Assembly (NCBI GenBank): GCA_025529335.1
Contig: JAMYHX010000653.1
Location: 1-19,275, forward strand
DNA: 19,275 nucleotides
Direction: 5' to 3'
Source of the DNA: Rhizopus sp. PT2906
Lineage: Eukaryota; Mucoromycota; Mucoromycetes; Mucorales; Rhizopodaceae
Part shown: positions 19,193 to 19,275 of the stretch, in pieces
Position numbering within the stretch: the stretch's first letter is position 1
How the letters are laid out: each line of letters begins with the position of its first letter
The notes under the pieces: model-generated
Told to the model about the DNA's origin: nothing
The model's database searches: none
Seen by the model: the letters and a program-made list of their open reading frames with translations, nothing else
Position numbers and translations under genes: made by a program

Positions 19193-19228
<36 letters not shown>
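19193..19228. repeat. Poly-T run of 36
   Basis: A 36-base T homopolymer, about 140 bp upstream of the RhoGAP start codon. As a poly(dA:dT) tract it may lie in the promoter. Its exact length is prone to sequencing error. Confidence 0.85.
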
Positions 19229-19229
<1 letters not shown>

Positions 19230-19275
19230 TTGTGGATGAGTGTATTTTTTCAAAGTTTGAAAAAAAAATTTGTTT

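Overview
This is nuclear DNA from a fungus, most likely an early-diverging, Mucorales-type mould (Mucoromycota). The intergenic DNA is AT-rich with long poly-A/T and GT, GA and TA tracts. The genes have many short introns (about 45-90 nt, usually GTAAGT-type donors, sometimes a CTAAY branch site). The protein set is fungal: a fungal-specific transcription factor, Bdp1, Dep1 and a LysM/GPI protein. It also holds a WW-WW-MyTH4-RhoGAP protein of the animal Vilse/ARHGAP39 type. The organism is inferred from these traits, not from a database match.

Layout. 1-1305 (+) is the 3' part of a fungal transcription factor. 1510-3696 (+) is BDP1, the TFIIIB B'' subunit, in four exons. It converges, 33 bp apart, with a minus-strand gene (3730-4274) for a small ubiquitin-like protein whose first exon supplies an MGCC acylation motif. 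4275-5584 has no recognisable gene. 5585-6351 (-) is an unknown Ser/Gln-rich protein, and 6699-8224 (-) is a five-exon DEP1/Sds3-family gene. 8225-10787 is a graveyard of decayed coding fragments arranged around a near-perfect inverted repeat. 10788-11699 (+) is a six-exon PITHD1-type gene, which converges with a five-exon LysM/GPI-anchored protein gene (11789-12597, -). About 13533-15077 (+) is a Tc1/mariner element whose transposase is full length but broken by two in-frame stops. 15078-16373 is gene-poor. 16374-19052 (-) is a twelve-exon Rho GTPase-activating protein of the ARHGAP39/Vilse type.

How the genes relate. They do not form a cluster or pathway. They are mostly housekeeping or regulatory genes (Pol III transcription, histone deacetylation, Rho signalling, a proteasome-associated PITH protein, cell-wall LysM) interrupted by transposon remains. 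I found no CRISPR, tRNA or rRNA. I rebuilt all exon models by hand; each listed junction keeps the reading frame and uses GT...AG borders. The most unusual items are the fungal Vilse-type GAP, the MGCC-ubiquitin-like protein, the divergent decayed reading frames around the 9329-9431 inverted repeat, and the once-stopped-twice Tc1 transposase.
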